Shown piece by piece: positions 33,861 through 43,135 of a stretch of DNA of 64,000 bases. The stretch lies in assembly GCF_052162025.1 (NCBI RefSeq), contig NZ_CP197401.1, positions 4,154,001 through 4,218,000 on the forward strand. The letters are read 5' to 3'. The translations under genes were made by a program, and so were the position numbers. The stretch's first letter is position 1. The number at the start of each line of letters is the position of its first letter. The notes under the pieces were generated by a model. It was not told where the DNA came from. It did no database searches and saw only the letters and a list, made by a program, of their open reading frames with translations. The DNA comes from Methylobacter sp015476545 (GTDB lineage: Bacteria > Pseudomonadota > Gammaproteobacteria > Methylococcales > Methylomonadaceae).

Positions 33861-34379
33861 TCACATCCGATTGATCAAAGCATGAATCTTTTTCGCTAGC
33901 GCATCGATTCCGCGCCTCGTCACCTTCTCATGCGTGCCTTTCAGTTCGATAGCGTATCTTGCTGAGAGATCGGGTTTTTTCACATTGACCAGATACGCCA
34001 TCAAATAAGAAAACAGGAAGCTGGGCTTGCTATGCTGCCCGACAACGACCCAGTCGGCATTCCACTGCCTGGCCAGCGCGGCCGCATCGTCATGGAATTT
34101 GAAAAGATAGCCGAACCCGGCATTGGCAGCCGCCTGTTCACTGATATTGATGTGAATGATTTCATAGTCACCGGCCCGGCTGATCGCCTGTTCAAGCAAC
34201 GGTCTGAATGTAGCCGTGCGAACAAGCTCGTCCGGCGTATTGGGCATTGAAGTGATATCGTTCAGTTCGAAATTCAAAACCGCTATGCGGACGCTTGCAT
34301 GAGCGGCCCCGTTGAAAACCAGCCCCATGCTCAGCACTACCCAAGCTGGGATTAAACGCGCACTTATTAATTTCATCAT
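33861..34379 (-). CDS. DUF2380/DUF3280-like exported protein
   Basis: After a signal peptide ending AAHA, the protein reads SVRIAVLNFELNDITSMPNTP, then PLLEQAISRAGDYEIIHI and WNADWVVVGQHSKPSFLFSYLMAYLVNVKK, the pattern of DUF2380/DUF3280 periplasmic proteins that occur in methylotroph gene clusters near quinoprotein dehydrogenases and their regulators. It is 172 residues with AGAGGAG before the ATG. It diverges from the histidine kinase gene at 34594, so it may be the sensed or regulated partner. Molecular function unknown. Confidence 0.7.
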   Translation of the reverse strand: MMKLISARLIPAWVVLSMGLVFNGAAHASVRIAVLNFELNDITSMPNTPDELVRTATFRPLLEQAISRAGDYEIIHINISEQAAANAGFGYLFKFHDDAAALARQWNADWVVVGQHSKPSFLFSYLMAYLVNVKKPDLSARYAIELKGTHEKVTRRGIDALAKKIHALINRM

Positions 34380-34593
34380 CTTTCTCCTCTTAAAAATCTG
34401 CCTTGGCGGCAGTTGCCAGATTAATAGGCATGCATATGCCAGTAACCTGATCGTTGCCTGCTAAAAACGGGCAATTTGCCCGACCTTATCAAGACAGCTT
34501 TCCATACCGGCCACAAACGCATAAAATGCGAGCAAAGACGCACCGTGCCTCAAACCGCCTGATCGTCAGCAAGAAAGCTCATCCGACATTACT

Positions 34594-35955
34594 ATGAATC
34601 TGAAACTTCATTTGCTATCGCGCATCATCCTGATCGGCTTTGCCTGCCTGATCGCAACGACAGGCTGGGTGCTGTATCAGGCCGATCAGGAATTCCGGCA
34701 TGAGGCCCGTTCAAAGGCTGACTCAATAGGCAGACAACTGGAATTGCAGCTGCTGCGCATCAATGCGGGCTTCGATCACACGGCGCGCTTCCCTGATCTG
34801 GGGCTATGGCAACAGATGGGCGCCATCTCCGGCGCTTGCGTGTGGTTCATACCGGCAGACGGGGATCAGGTCCGCAGTGTTTGCAGCGGCGGCAATACCT
34901 CTGCCCAGAGCGGGCCGGACTGGTTCGAAAGCATTTACCGGTGGGCGTTCAAGCCTGGTTTTGAGACTATGCGCCCGGTTGCCTTTCGTAACCATGTTTA
35001 TGGCGCCGTCGTCGTCGCGCCCAGCGCCGAAATCGAGATCGCCAGCACTTGGCAACAGCTTCGCGGCCTGATGGGACTGTCCGCAACAACCGTGCTGGCC
35101 CTTTGCCTGCTGGTTTATGTCACGGTGAACCGCGCCTTGCGGCCTGCGCAAGTGATTGTTGCCGGCCTGGAAAGCATGAGCAATGGAAATTTGTCTGACC
35201 GCCTGCCCGCTTTCGAGCTGGCCGAATGGCAGCGCACCGGCCAAGCTATCAATCAACTGGCGGCCAGCCAGCAGCAGCTGCTCGCCGAGCGCCGGATGCT
35301 GGCCCTGAAGTTGCTGACCGTTCAGGAGGAAGAGCGCCGCTATCTGGCGCGCGAGCTGCACGATGAGTTCGGCCAATGTCTGGCCGCCATCAACGCCGTC
35401 ACTGCCTCCATGATGCAGACGGCGGAACAGGACTGCCCTGCGCTGGTTCCCGAAGGCAAAAACATCGCCCGCATTACCGGTCACATGATGGATTTATTGC
35501 GCGGCATGCTGCTGCGATTGCGGCCCATGGATATTGATGAACTGGGATTGTCGGTCGCGTTGAACAGCCTGATAACCGGCTGGAATGCCCGAAACGGCGG
35601 CAAAATTCACTATCAGCTGACCATCAACGGCGATCTTGGCCAACTGCCCGAGCCCGTGCCTGTCAACATCTTCCGCATCGTGCAGGAATGCCTGACCAAT
35701 ATCGCCAAGCATTCGGGCGCCGCCAACGCGAAAGTCATGATCAAACTGTCTGATGGACTTGTAGAACTGCAGGTAGAAGACGACGGCATCGCCGACAAAC
35801 TGCCGTTTGAAGACAGTTCCGGCATCGGCCTGCTCGGCATGCGCGAGCGCGTGACGGCGCTGGGCGGCCAGCTGACGCTGGCTCCGATTCAGACCGGCGG
35901 ACTCATGGTCCGGGCATGGCTGCCGTTGCAGCCTGCGACAGGAGCCCCGGCATGA
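34594..35955 (+). CDS. NarX/UhpB-type sensor histidine kinase (MoxY-like)
   Basis: A 453-residue membrane kinase: TM1 (residues 9-29), a periplasmic loop of about 130 residues, TM2 near 160-180 (LSATTVLALCLLVYVTV), a HAMP segment, then the HisKA_3 box LARELHDEFGQCLAAI with the phosphorylated histidine, and a HATPase domain (IVQECLTNIAKHSGA, GIGLLGMRERV). The family pairs with LuxR-type regulators; MoxY of methylotrophs is a member. Its stop overlaps the next gene's start (ATGA at 35952-35955), so the two form one operon. Confidence 0.85.
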   Translation: MNLKLHLLSRIILIGFACLIATTGWVLYQADQEFRHEARSKADSIGRQLELQLLRINAGFDHTARFPDLGLWQQMGAISGACVWFIPADGDQVRSVCSGGNTSAQSGPDWFESIYRWAFKPGFETMRPVAFRNHVYGAVVVAPSAEIEIASTWQQLRGLMGLSATTVLALCLLVYVTVNRALRPAQVIVAGLESMSNGNLSDRLPAFELAEWQRTGQAINQLAASQQQLLAERRMLALKLLTVQEEERRYLARELHDEFGQCLAAINAVTASMMQTAEQDCPALVPEGKNIARITGHMMDLLRGMLLRLRPMDIDELGLSVALNSLITGWNARNGGKIHYQLTINGDLGQLPEPVPVNIFRIVQECLTNIAKHSGAANAKVMIKLSDGLVELQVEDDGIADKLPFEDSSGIGLLGMRERVTALGGQLTLAPIQTGGLMVRAWLPLQPATGAPA

Positions 35956-36620
35956 CAACCTCAACGTACATCAGGATCTTGCTGGTCGACGATCATGCCA
36001 TCGTCCGCGAAGGCTACCGCTCTCTGCTGGAAAAGCAACCCGGACTGGAGGTCGTCGCGGAGGCGGCTGACGGCCTGGAGGCCTATGCCCGCTTTAAGGA
36101 ATGCAATCCCGATCTGGTCATCATGGATCTTTCGCTGCCCGGCCAGGGCGGGCTTGAGGTTATCGCACGCATCCGGCAGCGCCGCTCCGATGCCAGAATC
36201 CTGGTTTTCAGCATGCACCAGCATCCGGGATTTGCGGTTCAGGCCGCGCGGGCTGGGGCATTAGGCTACGTCACCAAGAGCAGTGCCCCCGATGTCCTGA
36301 TCCGGTCCGTCTACGACGTCCATGCCGGCCGCCACACGCTGAGCGCCGATATTGCCCAGGCGCTTGCCCTGGAAAAGCTGGGCGCCGACCGCATCGCGCT
36401 GGAAGACCTGACCGTGCGCGAATTCGAGATTCTGCGCCTGCTGGCCGAAGCGCGCCCGACCGAAGACATCGCCCGCCTGCTGCATATCAGCCCAAAAACC
36501 GTGCTGAACTGCCATTACCTGATCAAGAAGAAACTGGGCGTCGCCAGCGATATCGAACTGACCCGTCTGGCCATCAGGATGAACGTGGTCAGCCTGCTGG
36601 AACTGTCGGGACCGCTGTAG
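35952..36620 (+). CDS. LuxR/NarL-family response regulator
   Basis: The receiver domain (ILLVDDHAIVREGYRSLL, phospho-acceptor in LVIMDLSLPGQGG, YVTKSSAPD lysine) is followed by a GerE-type helix-turn-helix (LTVREFEILRLLAEA, DIARLLHISPKTVLNCHYLIKKKLG). Length 222 residues. It starts within the kinase stop codon, a clear translational coupling, so it is its cognate regulator. Target genes are unknown; the divergent DUF2380/3280-like gene is a candidate. Confidence 0.9.
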   Translation: MTTSTYIRILLVDDHAIVREGYRSLLEKQPGLEVVAEAADGLEAYARFKECNPDLVIMDLSLPGQGGLEVIARIRQRRSDARILVFSMHQHPGFAVQAARAGALGYVTKSSAPDVLIRSVYDVHAGRHTLSADIAQALALEKLGADRIALEDLTVREFEILRLLAEARPTEDIARLLHISPKTVLNCHYLIKKKLGVASDIELTRLAIRMNVVSLLELSGPL

Positions 36621-36712
36621 GCGCTTTAATCCGCCCCAAAATGATCACGGTCCAATGGGCTTAAAGACTGTGTAATCAGAAGCTATAGCGTGTTTCATCA
36701 GGTTGATGCGCA

Positions 36713-36740
36713 ATAAAAAAGGGAGCATTGCGCCCCCTTT
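36713..36740 (-). terminator. Terminator of the PEP-CTERM-like gene
   Basis: On the minus strand AAAGGGGGC, a short loop and GCTCCCTTT form a stem with one mismatch, followed by a T-rich run (TTTTTTATT counting the stem Ts). It lies 23 bases after the stop at 36764. It may also serve the convergent response regulator gene. Confidence 0.7.
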
Positions 36741-36763
36741 AGAGATATTTCTAATTGACCGGA

Positions 36764-37609
36764 TCAAGCCTCTGAAGCGCTTGTTTTACGGCGCGAGAAA
36801 CCGGCTAGCCCAACCATTGCCGAACCGAATAACCAGACTGCCGCTGGCACGGGAACGGCTGATATATTCTCAGCCGACATTTCCGCATAGGCGTGTCCGA
36901 TGATGATGTCGGTGTCAAATAAGCCGGCTAGACCATTTAAGGATAAGCGCAGCGCATTGACCGTCATTGAACAAAAAGAATTGGAGCAATCCGCTATCTG
37001 TTCGTTGAGAATTAAAGTGGCACCAATGAGTCCAAGTGCATTTAAATCAATTATGGAATTTGCGCCGGCATTGGCGTCAACTTGGATATCCTGGCCCAAT
37101 ATGCTCAAGTTTAGCGATGTGATATTAGCACCTCCTGAGGCAGTCAGGTTGCCATAATCCCCCGTTACCTCGGCGCTGGAGCTTAAAGTAACATTATCCA
37201 GCTCAAGCAGGCTTGAAAGGCCTAAAATCGATAAAAGATCAGCATTGATGTTTAAATCTTCGACGCCGCCGGACGCGCCAGTGGTTTTACTGCCGGCCGA
37301 TCCATCAACATTGGAATTCGCCGATCCATTAATTGTATCGGCTGAGGCATGAGCTTGAACTCCTAATATAGTGGCGCCAGCATTAAGATCTAAAAGCGCA
37401 TTATTCAGACTATATGGCGCCGGAGCTGTTCCCGATATACCTGCAAGTGTTGTTACTGACAGCAAGTTTGAGTTTAGAACATCCAAATTTACAAAGAGCC
37501 CATATCCTTCACTGTTAGCATTAACGATCGCGGCGCCCGCGCTTGGGGTAAAAGTAACAGATGCCAGCGTTAATGCGGCGGCTCCCAAAAAATAAGCTTG
37601 TTTTTTCAT
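36764..37609 (-). CDS. Exported protein with PEP-CTERM-like sorting signal
   Basis: A 281-residue protein with signal peptide (MKKQAYFLGAAALTLASVTF ... GAA) and C-terminal anchor VPVPAAVWLFGSAMVGLAGF followed by SRRK, the variant PEP-CTERM signal common in Methylococcales and other exopolysaccharide producers. The middle is rich in Asn, Ser, Ala and Leu with repeated ADLLSILGL-like strands, and has a CSNSFCS pair. The ATG at 37609 is the only start that leaves a normal signal peptide. It is probably sorted by exosortase to the surface or polysaccharide matrix. Exosortase itself is not in the window. Confidence 0.8.
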   Translation of the reverse strand: MKKQAYFLGAAALTLASVTFTPSAGAAIVNANSEGYGLFVNLDVLNSNLLSVTTLAGISGTAPAPYSLNNALLDLNAGATILGVQAHASADTINGSANSNVDGSAGSKTTGASGGVEDLNINADLLSILGLSSLLELDNVTLSSSAEVTGDYGNLTASGGANITSLNLSILGQDIQVDANAGANSIIDLNALGLIGATLILNEQIADCSNSFCSMTVNALRLSLNGLAGLFDTDIIIGHAYAEMSAENISAVPVPAAVWLFGSAMVGLAGFSRRKTSASEA

Positions 37610-37683
37610 TATTATAAATTCCAAAATATTACAAATTATGTTGAAAAATAATTTGCAACCCAGCCGTCTTCTATCATTAACCT

Positions 37684-37893
37684 TTAATAAAGACCCGTAG
37701 CTTTCCGTCCCCGCCTCGCGGCGAGTTTGGCTTTTATATTTTTTAACGTCTCCGGCATCCAGCCACAAAGTAAAGCCAATGGAAGAACTCGATTGAGAAA
37801 AGCTTTTTCAACATCGTCTCCATTTTTTACTTCTCCAATTCCAGCAATTCCACCTGGTTTCAGTACCTTGATCGTACAGCACCTTAAAAACAA
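37684..37893 (-). CDS. Small hypothetical protein (69 aa), possible fragment
   Basis: A minus-strand frame upstream of the PEP-CTERM-like gene encodes GGIAGIGEVKNGDDVEKAF, NRVLPLALLCGWMPETL and KNIKAKLAARRGRK. It has a protein-like composition, but no ribosome site stands out and no family is recognised. It may be the end of a degraded gene. Confidence 0.3.
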   Translation of the reverse strand: MFLRCCTIKVLKPGGIAGIGEVKNGDDVEKAFLNRVLPLALLCGWMPETLKNIKAKLAARRGRKATGLY

Positions 37894-38009
37894 CTTAAAA
37901 ACAACTTAATTTTTTTAATTAACGCCAGTATACTCAGGCCGCATCTGCAAGTTGTTAGCAATTTGTTATTTTTGTGTTAGAGTCTGGGATTATTCTATTC
38001 AGGCTTTTT

Positions 38010-39071
38010 ATGCTTGTGTCAATGGATCAAGATTCTATTTATGAATTTGGAACGTTTCGCCTGGAAATAGCAACTTATCTATTGTGGGAAGGTGAAACAC
38101 CCGTCAATTTACCGCCCAAGATTTACCGCTTATTGCTTTATTTTCTGCAGCATGCAGGTCAGTTAATATCGCGGGAAGAGTTGTTCAATGCGGTGTGGGA
38201 TGGCCGGATTGTCGATGATTCGGCATTACGGCTGGCCGTTAATTCCTTGCGCAATATTTTGCAGGACGACCACAAAACACCACGTTTTATATCAACGGTC
38301 AACAGGCGGGGCTACCGTTTTCTGGCCGATGTCGCCGTTAATCGGCCTCATGATAATGTTACCCTTTTGCATTACCAACCTAAAATTGAGCCTTCACCGG
38401 CCTGGATTGAACGCCTTTCGGAATTGGATCTGCTTCAGAGAGCCTTTCATCAGGCGGCTAGAAAAGAGCGATGCCTGTTTTTTCTGAGCGGTGAGCGCGG
38501 CGCGGGCAAAACTACCTTGATCGATATGTTCCTTTCCAGAATCATATCCCCCAACCTGGCCGTACTCCGTGCCCGGGGCGTGCAACTGCACGGGACTGCG
38601 GAACCCTTCCTGCCCTTATTGGAGGCTCTGGAACGTCGTTGCCGCGAACCCTCCGGAAAAACATTGATTGAGCGTCTGGAACAGACTGCTCCCACCTGGC
38701 TCTTCCAAATGTCGAATCTGTTGAGCGATGACAAACTTGCAGCCATCATTCCAAAAGTCTCCCAAAACAATACGCGCCGCATGTTGAGAGAGGCCGCCGA
38801 ATTTTTTGAGAATTTGAGTACCGGTTCGACCTTTATCCTAATTATCGATAACGCGCAATGGGTTGATCAAGCGACTCTGGACTTAATCGCCTTGTTGGCA
38901 TTTCGGCGCTCTGAAGCGAAACTGTTGATCATCGTCAGTTATCGCCTTTGCGAAAACAGCGCCGCTGCCCAGCGCATTGAGAAACTACGCGAAGAGCTGC
39001 ATCACCGCGGCTTGTGCCAGGAACTGTTCCTGCAATGCTTGGCTCAGGTTGAGTTCCCGGAAGCTGGATAA
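38010..39071 (+). CDS. Winged-helix (OmpR/CadC type) regulator fused to AAA ATPase, probably truncated
   Basis: Residues 5-105 are a CadC/OmpR winged helix (YEFGTFRLEIATYLLW, PPKIYRLLLYFLQHAGQLIS, VNSLRNILQDD, STVNRRGYRFLA). From about 145 an AAA/STAND-type ATPase follows: SGERGAGKTTLIDMF (Walker A) and FILIIDNAQWVDQATL (Walker B). Relatives usually continue with several hundred residues of helical repeats after CQEL-like sequence; this one stops at LAQVEFPEAG, residue 353. So it may be a truncated or minimal version. Starts at 37974, 38010 and 38022 are possible. Effector and targets unknown. Confidence 0.65.
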   Translation: MLVSMDQDSIYEFGTFRLEIATYLLWEGETPVNLPPKIYRLLLYFLQHAGQLISREELFNAVWDGRIVDDSALRLAVNSLRNILQDDHKTPRFISTVNRRGYRFLADVAVNRPHDNVTLLHYQPKIEPSPAWIERLSELDLLQRAFHQAARKERCLFFLSGERGAGKTTLIDMFLSRIISPNLAVLRARGVQLHGTAEPFLPLLEALERRCREPSGKTLIERLEQTAPTWLFQMSNLLSDDKLAAIIPKVSQNNTRRMLREAAEFFENLSTGSTFILIIDNAQWVDQATLDLIALLAFRRSEAKLLIIVSYRLCENSAAAQRIEKLREELHHRGLCQELFLQCLAQVEFPEAG

Positions 39072-39072
39072 T

Positions 39073-39651
39073 TTAAGAGAAATTGCTGTTTTCCGACCTG
39101 GCCGACAACCGGTTCTCCAGTATCGCTTCCTTGCCTTCGTTTGACATTTCACTGAACCCGGAAGCCCTGCCTGAGCTTTCCAAGCCGAGGCTATTCTTAC
39201 TGAATGTAGACAATAAAATAATCACAGCGCCCCTGCCAAACCCGTAACTCGTGATGATGATGCTCATCATCAGAAACAGGCGAAACGCCGCCGGCAACAG
39301 TCCTTCGGCCGGAACTGGCGCATCCAGTACCGGAAATACGGCCTGCAGAAGAAACAGGCTCGAATTGGTGAATGCGCCGACCACCATGGCCCAGCGCACA
39401 TGCCAGGGCAGCGGCACCTTGGCCGCATAAAAGCCGAACAGCAGCGCGCTCATTAACAGAAAATCCAGATGCGCCTGCAGCAAGCGCGTGATCTTGCCCT
39501 GAAAAACCAGCTTGAGCGGCGACATGCCCAAATTCATGCCCACCATGCACCACGCCAGCACCAACGCCGCCAGCAGCCATAAAGCGGCGCCTCTGATTAA
39601 AAGCACATTGCCCGCATGTCTTGAATCCTGATCCATACCTAATTGCCTCAT
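39073..39651 (-). CDS. Four-helix integral membrane protein, unknown
   Basis: The 192-residue protein has about four hydrophobic helices (LIRGAALWLLAALVLAWCMV; LDFLLMSALLFGFYAAKV; WAMVVGAFTNSSLFLLQAV; LFLMMSIIITSYGFGRG) and a polar C-terminal tail of 45 residues. The AHLDFLLMS segment faintly recalls small heme membrane proteins of the styrene-oxide-isomerase/hydroxylaminobenzene-mutase type, but this is not established. It converges with the ATPase regulator gene, one base apart. Confidence 0.55.
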   Translation of the reverse strand: MRQLGMDQDSRHAGNVLLIRGAALWLLAALVLAWCMVGMNLGMSPLKLVFQGKITRLLQAHLDFLLMSALLFGFYAAKVPLPWHVRWAMVVGAFTNSSLFLLQAVFPVLDAPVPAEGLLPAAFRLFLMMSIIITSYGFGRGAVIILLSTFSKNSLGLESSGRASGFSEMSNEGKEAILENRLSARSENSNFS

Positions 39652-39829
39652 GTTCTGCCCTATTCATTTGAATTCATACTGTCTCTTCAGTATAAATACA
39701 CGGCCGATCACACGCCTGCCTTGGACGGAACAATTGTTTGACTGAAACGGCAATAGGCCGTCCATTTACACACAACGCGCTTGTCTCTACTATTGGCAAA
39801 AGCCGGTTTCTATCTCAGGAGTTTTGATT

Positions 39830-40834
39830 ATGGATATTTATGGCTCGATAGCCTCGGAGTCCTCAAAAGATTCAGGCATGACGCCGGAAATCAAGCTATC
39901 GACCGCTGATCTCCCGGCGCGAGAGCGGCATGAATGGCTGCGCGAAGTGATAGGGCGGGAATATGCCAATGTCGAAGTCACACCGCCGGCCGACGGCAGC
40001 CTGTTCAATGAGATGACGATATACCCGTGGCAGAATTTGCGCCTGTCCGCCATACGGTCGAGCGCCATTTGCCTGGAGCGGCTGCCGCGCGAGCCGCATT
40101 TGGTCAGTCAGGATGCCTACTTTGCGGTCGTCCTGCTCTCAGGCGGCTACCTGCTGGAGCAAAACGGCAAAACCGTTGTTCTGCAGCCGGGGGATATGAC
40201 GCTTTACGACGCCACGCAGCCCCATCGCATACACTGCCCGCAGCACTTTTCGAAACTGATCGTTTCGGTCCCAAGGCCGATGCTCCGGGACAGAATAGCC
40301 GGCATTGAGCATTGCACGGCACTGCGTATCCCCGGCAATAAAGGCATCGGTTCCGTGGCGGCCAATTTCATCCGCACTGCTGCGAGCCAGACCGGCCAAT
40401 TGAATGCGCAGGAATTTTCCGCGCTAGCCGATCATTCCCTTGATCTGCTGACATTGGCGTTGGCCTCTGTGCGCCCGGCAAACTTCAACGTGTCCAGAAG
40501 CCGTTCCATCGCGCTGAACAGAGTCAAGGCATTCATCGAACGCCATCTTGCCAATCCGGATCTGGATACCGCGCGGGTCGCCGGCGGCGTCGGCTTGTCG
40601 CCGCGCTATATCAATGATTTGTTTAAGGACGAAGACACTTCCCTGATGCGCTATATCTGGCAGCGACGGCTCGAAAACTGCCGGAAAGACCTGATTGACC
40701 CAGTCCACGCCGGTCATCGGCTTTCCGACATCGCATTCCGCTGGGGCTTCAACGATTTGTCGCACTTCAGCCGCGCGTTCAAGCAGCGCTTCGGCTGCTC
40801 GCCGACAGAATACCGGCAGCAGCCGAAAGCCTAA
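39830..40834 (+). CDS. AraC-family transcriptional regulator
   Basis: The N-terminal 200 residues form a cupin-like AraC-binding-like domain (FeaR type): VSQDAYFAVVLLSGGYLL, LQPGDMTLYDATQPHRI. The C-terminus holds two helix-turn-helices (ARVAGGVGLSPRYINDLF; SDIAFRWGFNDLSHFSRAFKQ), ending GCSPTEYRQ. Length 334 residues. ATG 39830 has AGGAG upstream; TTG 39824 is less likely. Its stop overlaps the convergent leuA stop by four bases. Inducer unknown. Confidence 0.88.
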   Translation: MDIYGSIASESSKDSGMTPEIKLSTADLPARERHEWLREVIGREYANVEVTPPADGSLFNEMTIYPWQNLRLSAIRSSAICLERLPREPHLVSQDAYFAVVLLSGGYLLEQNGKTVVLQPGDMTLYDATQPHRIHCPQHFSKLIVSVPRPMLRDRIAGIEHCTALRIPGNKGIGSVAANFIRTAASQTGQLNAQEFSALADHSLDLLTLALASVRPANFNVSRSRSIALNRVKAFIERHLANPDLDTARVAGGVGLSPRYINDLFKDEDTSLMRYIWQRRLENCRKDLIDPVHAGHRLSDIAFRWGFNDLSHFSRAFKQRFGCSPTEYRQQPKA

Positions 40835-42483
40835 CGGATAGGCCTTAAAACGGCATTCAGCGAAGCGCTGACGATATCGGCATGGCAGGCTATGCCGGTA
40901 TGCGCCCCGCCGTTGTATTTCAGCCGGACATAACAGGCGGCTTTGGCATCGCTGCCGGCCGTTATGGCGTGTTCGTGATAGTCGGTGATTTCGATAACCT
41001 GGCCCAACTGCCGTTCCAGCGCGTTGACAAACGCGTCCAGCGCGCCGTTGCCGGTTCCTGTCACCGTTATCTCTCCCGCCCCCGAAACCAGACGCGCAGC
41101 AATCGTTTCATGCTGGTCGTGATCGAGATGAAATCCGGCCAGTTGGTAAACCGGCTGCACGGCGAGATAAGTCTGCTCGAACAAGGCCACCAGCTGCTGC
41201 GCGCTTATCTCCTGGGCCTCTGCTTCGGTCCGGCGCTGCACGATCTGGCTGAATTCGATCTGCAGCCAGCGCGGCAGTTGCAGGCCCAGCTCCCGCTCGA
41301 TGATATAAGCGGCGCCGCCTTTGCCGGACTGGCTGTTGATGCGGATGACCGCCTGGTAATCGCGCCCGACATCGGCCGGGTCGATGGGCAGATAGGCGAC
41401 GTTCCACGGCTGCCCCGGCCGGCGGGCTTCAAGGCATTTTTTGATCGCATCCTGATGGCTGCCCGAGAAAGCCGTGAACACCAGATCGCCGGCATAGGGA
41501 TGGCGCGGATGCACGGCAATCTGGTTTAACTGGCTGACCTGGCGGCTGATTGAGCCCAGGTCGGAAAAATCCAGCTCGGGATCGACGCCCTGGCTGTACA
41601 GATTCATGGCCATGACCATGATATCGGCATTGCCGGTGCGCTCGCCGTTGCCGAACAGCGTGCCCTCGACGCGCTGGGCGCCGGCCATGAGCCCCAATTC
41701 GGCGGCCGCTACCGCGCAGCCCCGGTCGTTGTGGGTATGCAGGCTGATGATGACCGCCTCGCGATGCCGGATATGCGTGCTGAACCATTCGATCTGGTCG
41801 GCGTAGACATTCGGCGTCGAGACTTCAACCGTCGACGGCAGGTTGAAGATAATCGGCCGCTCGGCTGTCGGCTGCCAGACATCGGCGACGGCGTTGCAGA
41901 TTTCCACGGCGAAATCCGGTTCCGTCGCGGTAAAGCTCTCCGGCGAATACTGAAACTGCCACGCGGTCTCCGGCTGCGCCGCGGCGCATTCCTTCATCAC
42001 CCGCGCGCCGTCCACGGCCAGCGCGATGATGCCATTCTTGTCCATCTTGAAGACCTGCTCGCGCTGCGCTCTGGACGTGGAATTATAAAAATGCATGATG
42101 GCCCGTTTTGCGCCTTTTAAAGCCTCGAAACTGCGCCGGATCAACGCTTCGCGCGCCGGCATCAGCACCGATACCGCGACATCGTCCGGTATCAGTTGCT
42201 GCTCGATCAGCAGGCGGATAAAGTCATAATCGGTCTGCGAGGCCGAAGGAAAGCCGACGGCGATCTCCTTGAAGCCGATTCGGACCAGGAGCTTGAAGAA
42301 AGCCGTTTTCTGCTCGATGGTCAAGGGATTAATCAGCGCCTGATTGCCGTCGCGCAGATCCTCGCTGCACCAGATGGGCGCCTGTTCAATCCGCCGGTCG
42401 GGCCACTGCCGTTGCGGCAGGCTGATGACTGGACAAGGCTCGTACTTATGATGATCGAAAACCGCTCGCTGTGCTGTATTCAT
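40831..42483 (-). CDS. leuA: 2-isopropylmalate synthase (yeast-type LeuA)
   Basis: The 550-residue enzyme condenses acetyl-CoA with 2-oxoisovalerate, the first step of leucine synthesis. WCSEDLRDGNQALINPLT, HTHNDRG and GTLFGNGERTGN are metal and substrate site motifs of the DRE-TIM family; the last 130 residues form the LeuA allosteric domain. Its length and CSEDLRDGNQAL wording indicate the group II (TIGR00970-like) form. I use ATG 42483 because GAGGAGG precedes it. It diverges from an Lrp/AsnC-type gene across 181 bases, a plausible leucine-responsive regulator. Confidence 0.93.
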   Translation of the reverse strand: MNTAQRAVFDHHKYEPCPVISLPQRQWPDRRIEQAPIWCSEDLRDGNQALINPLTIEQKTAFFKLLVRIGFKEIAVGFPSASQTDYDFIRLLIEQQLIPDDVAVSVLMPAREALIRRSFEALKGAKRAIMHFYNSTSRAQREQVFKMDKNGIIALAVDGARVMKECAAAQPETAWQFQYSPESFTATEPDFAVEICNAVADVWQPTAERPIIFNLPSTVEVSTPNVYADQIEWFSTHIRHREAVIISLHTHNDRGCAVAAAELGLMAGAQRVEGTLFGNGERTGNADIMVMAMNLYSQGVDPELDFSDLGSISRQVSQLNQIAVHPRHPYAGDLVFTAFSGSHQDAIKKCLEARRPGQPWNVAYLPIDPADVGRDYQAVIRINSQSGKGGAAYIIERELGLQLPRWLQIEFSQIVQRRTEAEAQEISAQQLVALFEQTYLAVQPVYQLAGFHLDHDQHETIAARLVSGAGEITVTGTGNGALDAFVNALERQLGQVIEITDYHEHAITAGSDAKAACYVRLKYNGGAHTGIACHADIVSASLNAVLRPIR

Positions 42484-42664
42484 AATGCCTCCTCGCTCAA
42501 TTATCGTTAAATGAAGCCACAGTATAGGGAAAAGGCTTGAGCGAATGATTGCCAATATGCCGGCAAAAACAGCTTTTTAAGCAATTATTGCTTACTGATC
42601 GTCATCTGTTTGTATAATCATTTCCGCCATTGCCTAAATCCGAAAACGACCCTGCTGAATTGCC
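42484..42664. promoter_or_regulatory. Divergent leuA / Lrp-type regulator promoter region
   Basis: 181 bases between two divergent genes, AT-rich near 42570-42630, with TTGTATAATCATT at 42609-42621 giving a possible -10 for the regulator. No leader peptide or attenuator is obvious for leuA. Confidence 0.35.
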
Positions 42665-43135
42665 ATGAAACTAGATAGAACAGACCGACGCATTCTGGAT
42701 GAAATACAAAAAAACGCCCGCATTTCCAATCTGGAGCTGGCCGACAAGATAGGGCTTTCGCCCTCGCCCTGCTCGAGGCGAGTCAAGCAGCTCGAAGACG
42801 GCGGCTTCATAGACCGCCATGTGACCCTGCTCAATCAGGCCAAGCTGCAACTGAAGCTGACCGCTGTAGTTCAGGTCAGCATGGACCTGCACACGCCGGA
42901 ACGGTTCGAAAACTTCGAAGCACTTGTCAGCGCCTGGCCCGAGGTGCTCGAATGCTACCTGATCACCGGCCAGTCCGCGGATTATCTGTTGAAAGTGATC
43001 GTGCCGGACATGGATCATTATCAGGAATTCCTGCTCGGCAAATTGACCCGCATCGACGGCGTCAGCGGCGTACAATCCAGTTTCGTATTACGCAAGGCCA
43101 TCGATACGACCGTCTTGCCACTGCATCACTTGTAG
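42665..43135 (+). CDS. Lrp/AsnC-family transcriptional regulator
   Basis: The 156-residue protein has the Lrp helix-turn-helix (LDRTDRRILDEIQKNAR, NLELADKIGLSPSPCSRRVKQLE) and the RAM ligand-binding domain (LLKVIVPDMDHYQEFLLGKL). The SPSPCSRRV recognition helix is typical of Lrp-like proteins. Divergence from leuA suggests leucine or branched-chain amino acid control, which is inference. Confidence 0.92.
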   Translation: MKLDRTDRRILDEIQKNARISNLELADKIGLSPSPCSRRVKQLEDGGFIDRHVTLLNQAKLQLKLTAVVQVSMDLHTPERFENFEALVSAWPEVLECYLITGQSADYLLKVIVPDMDHYQEFLLGKLTRIDGVSGVQSSFVLRKAIDTTVLPLHHL

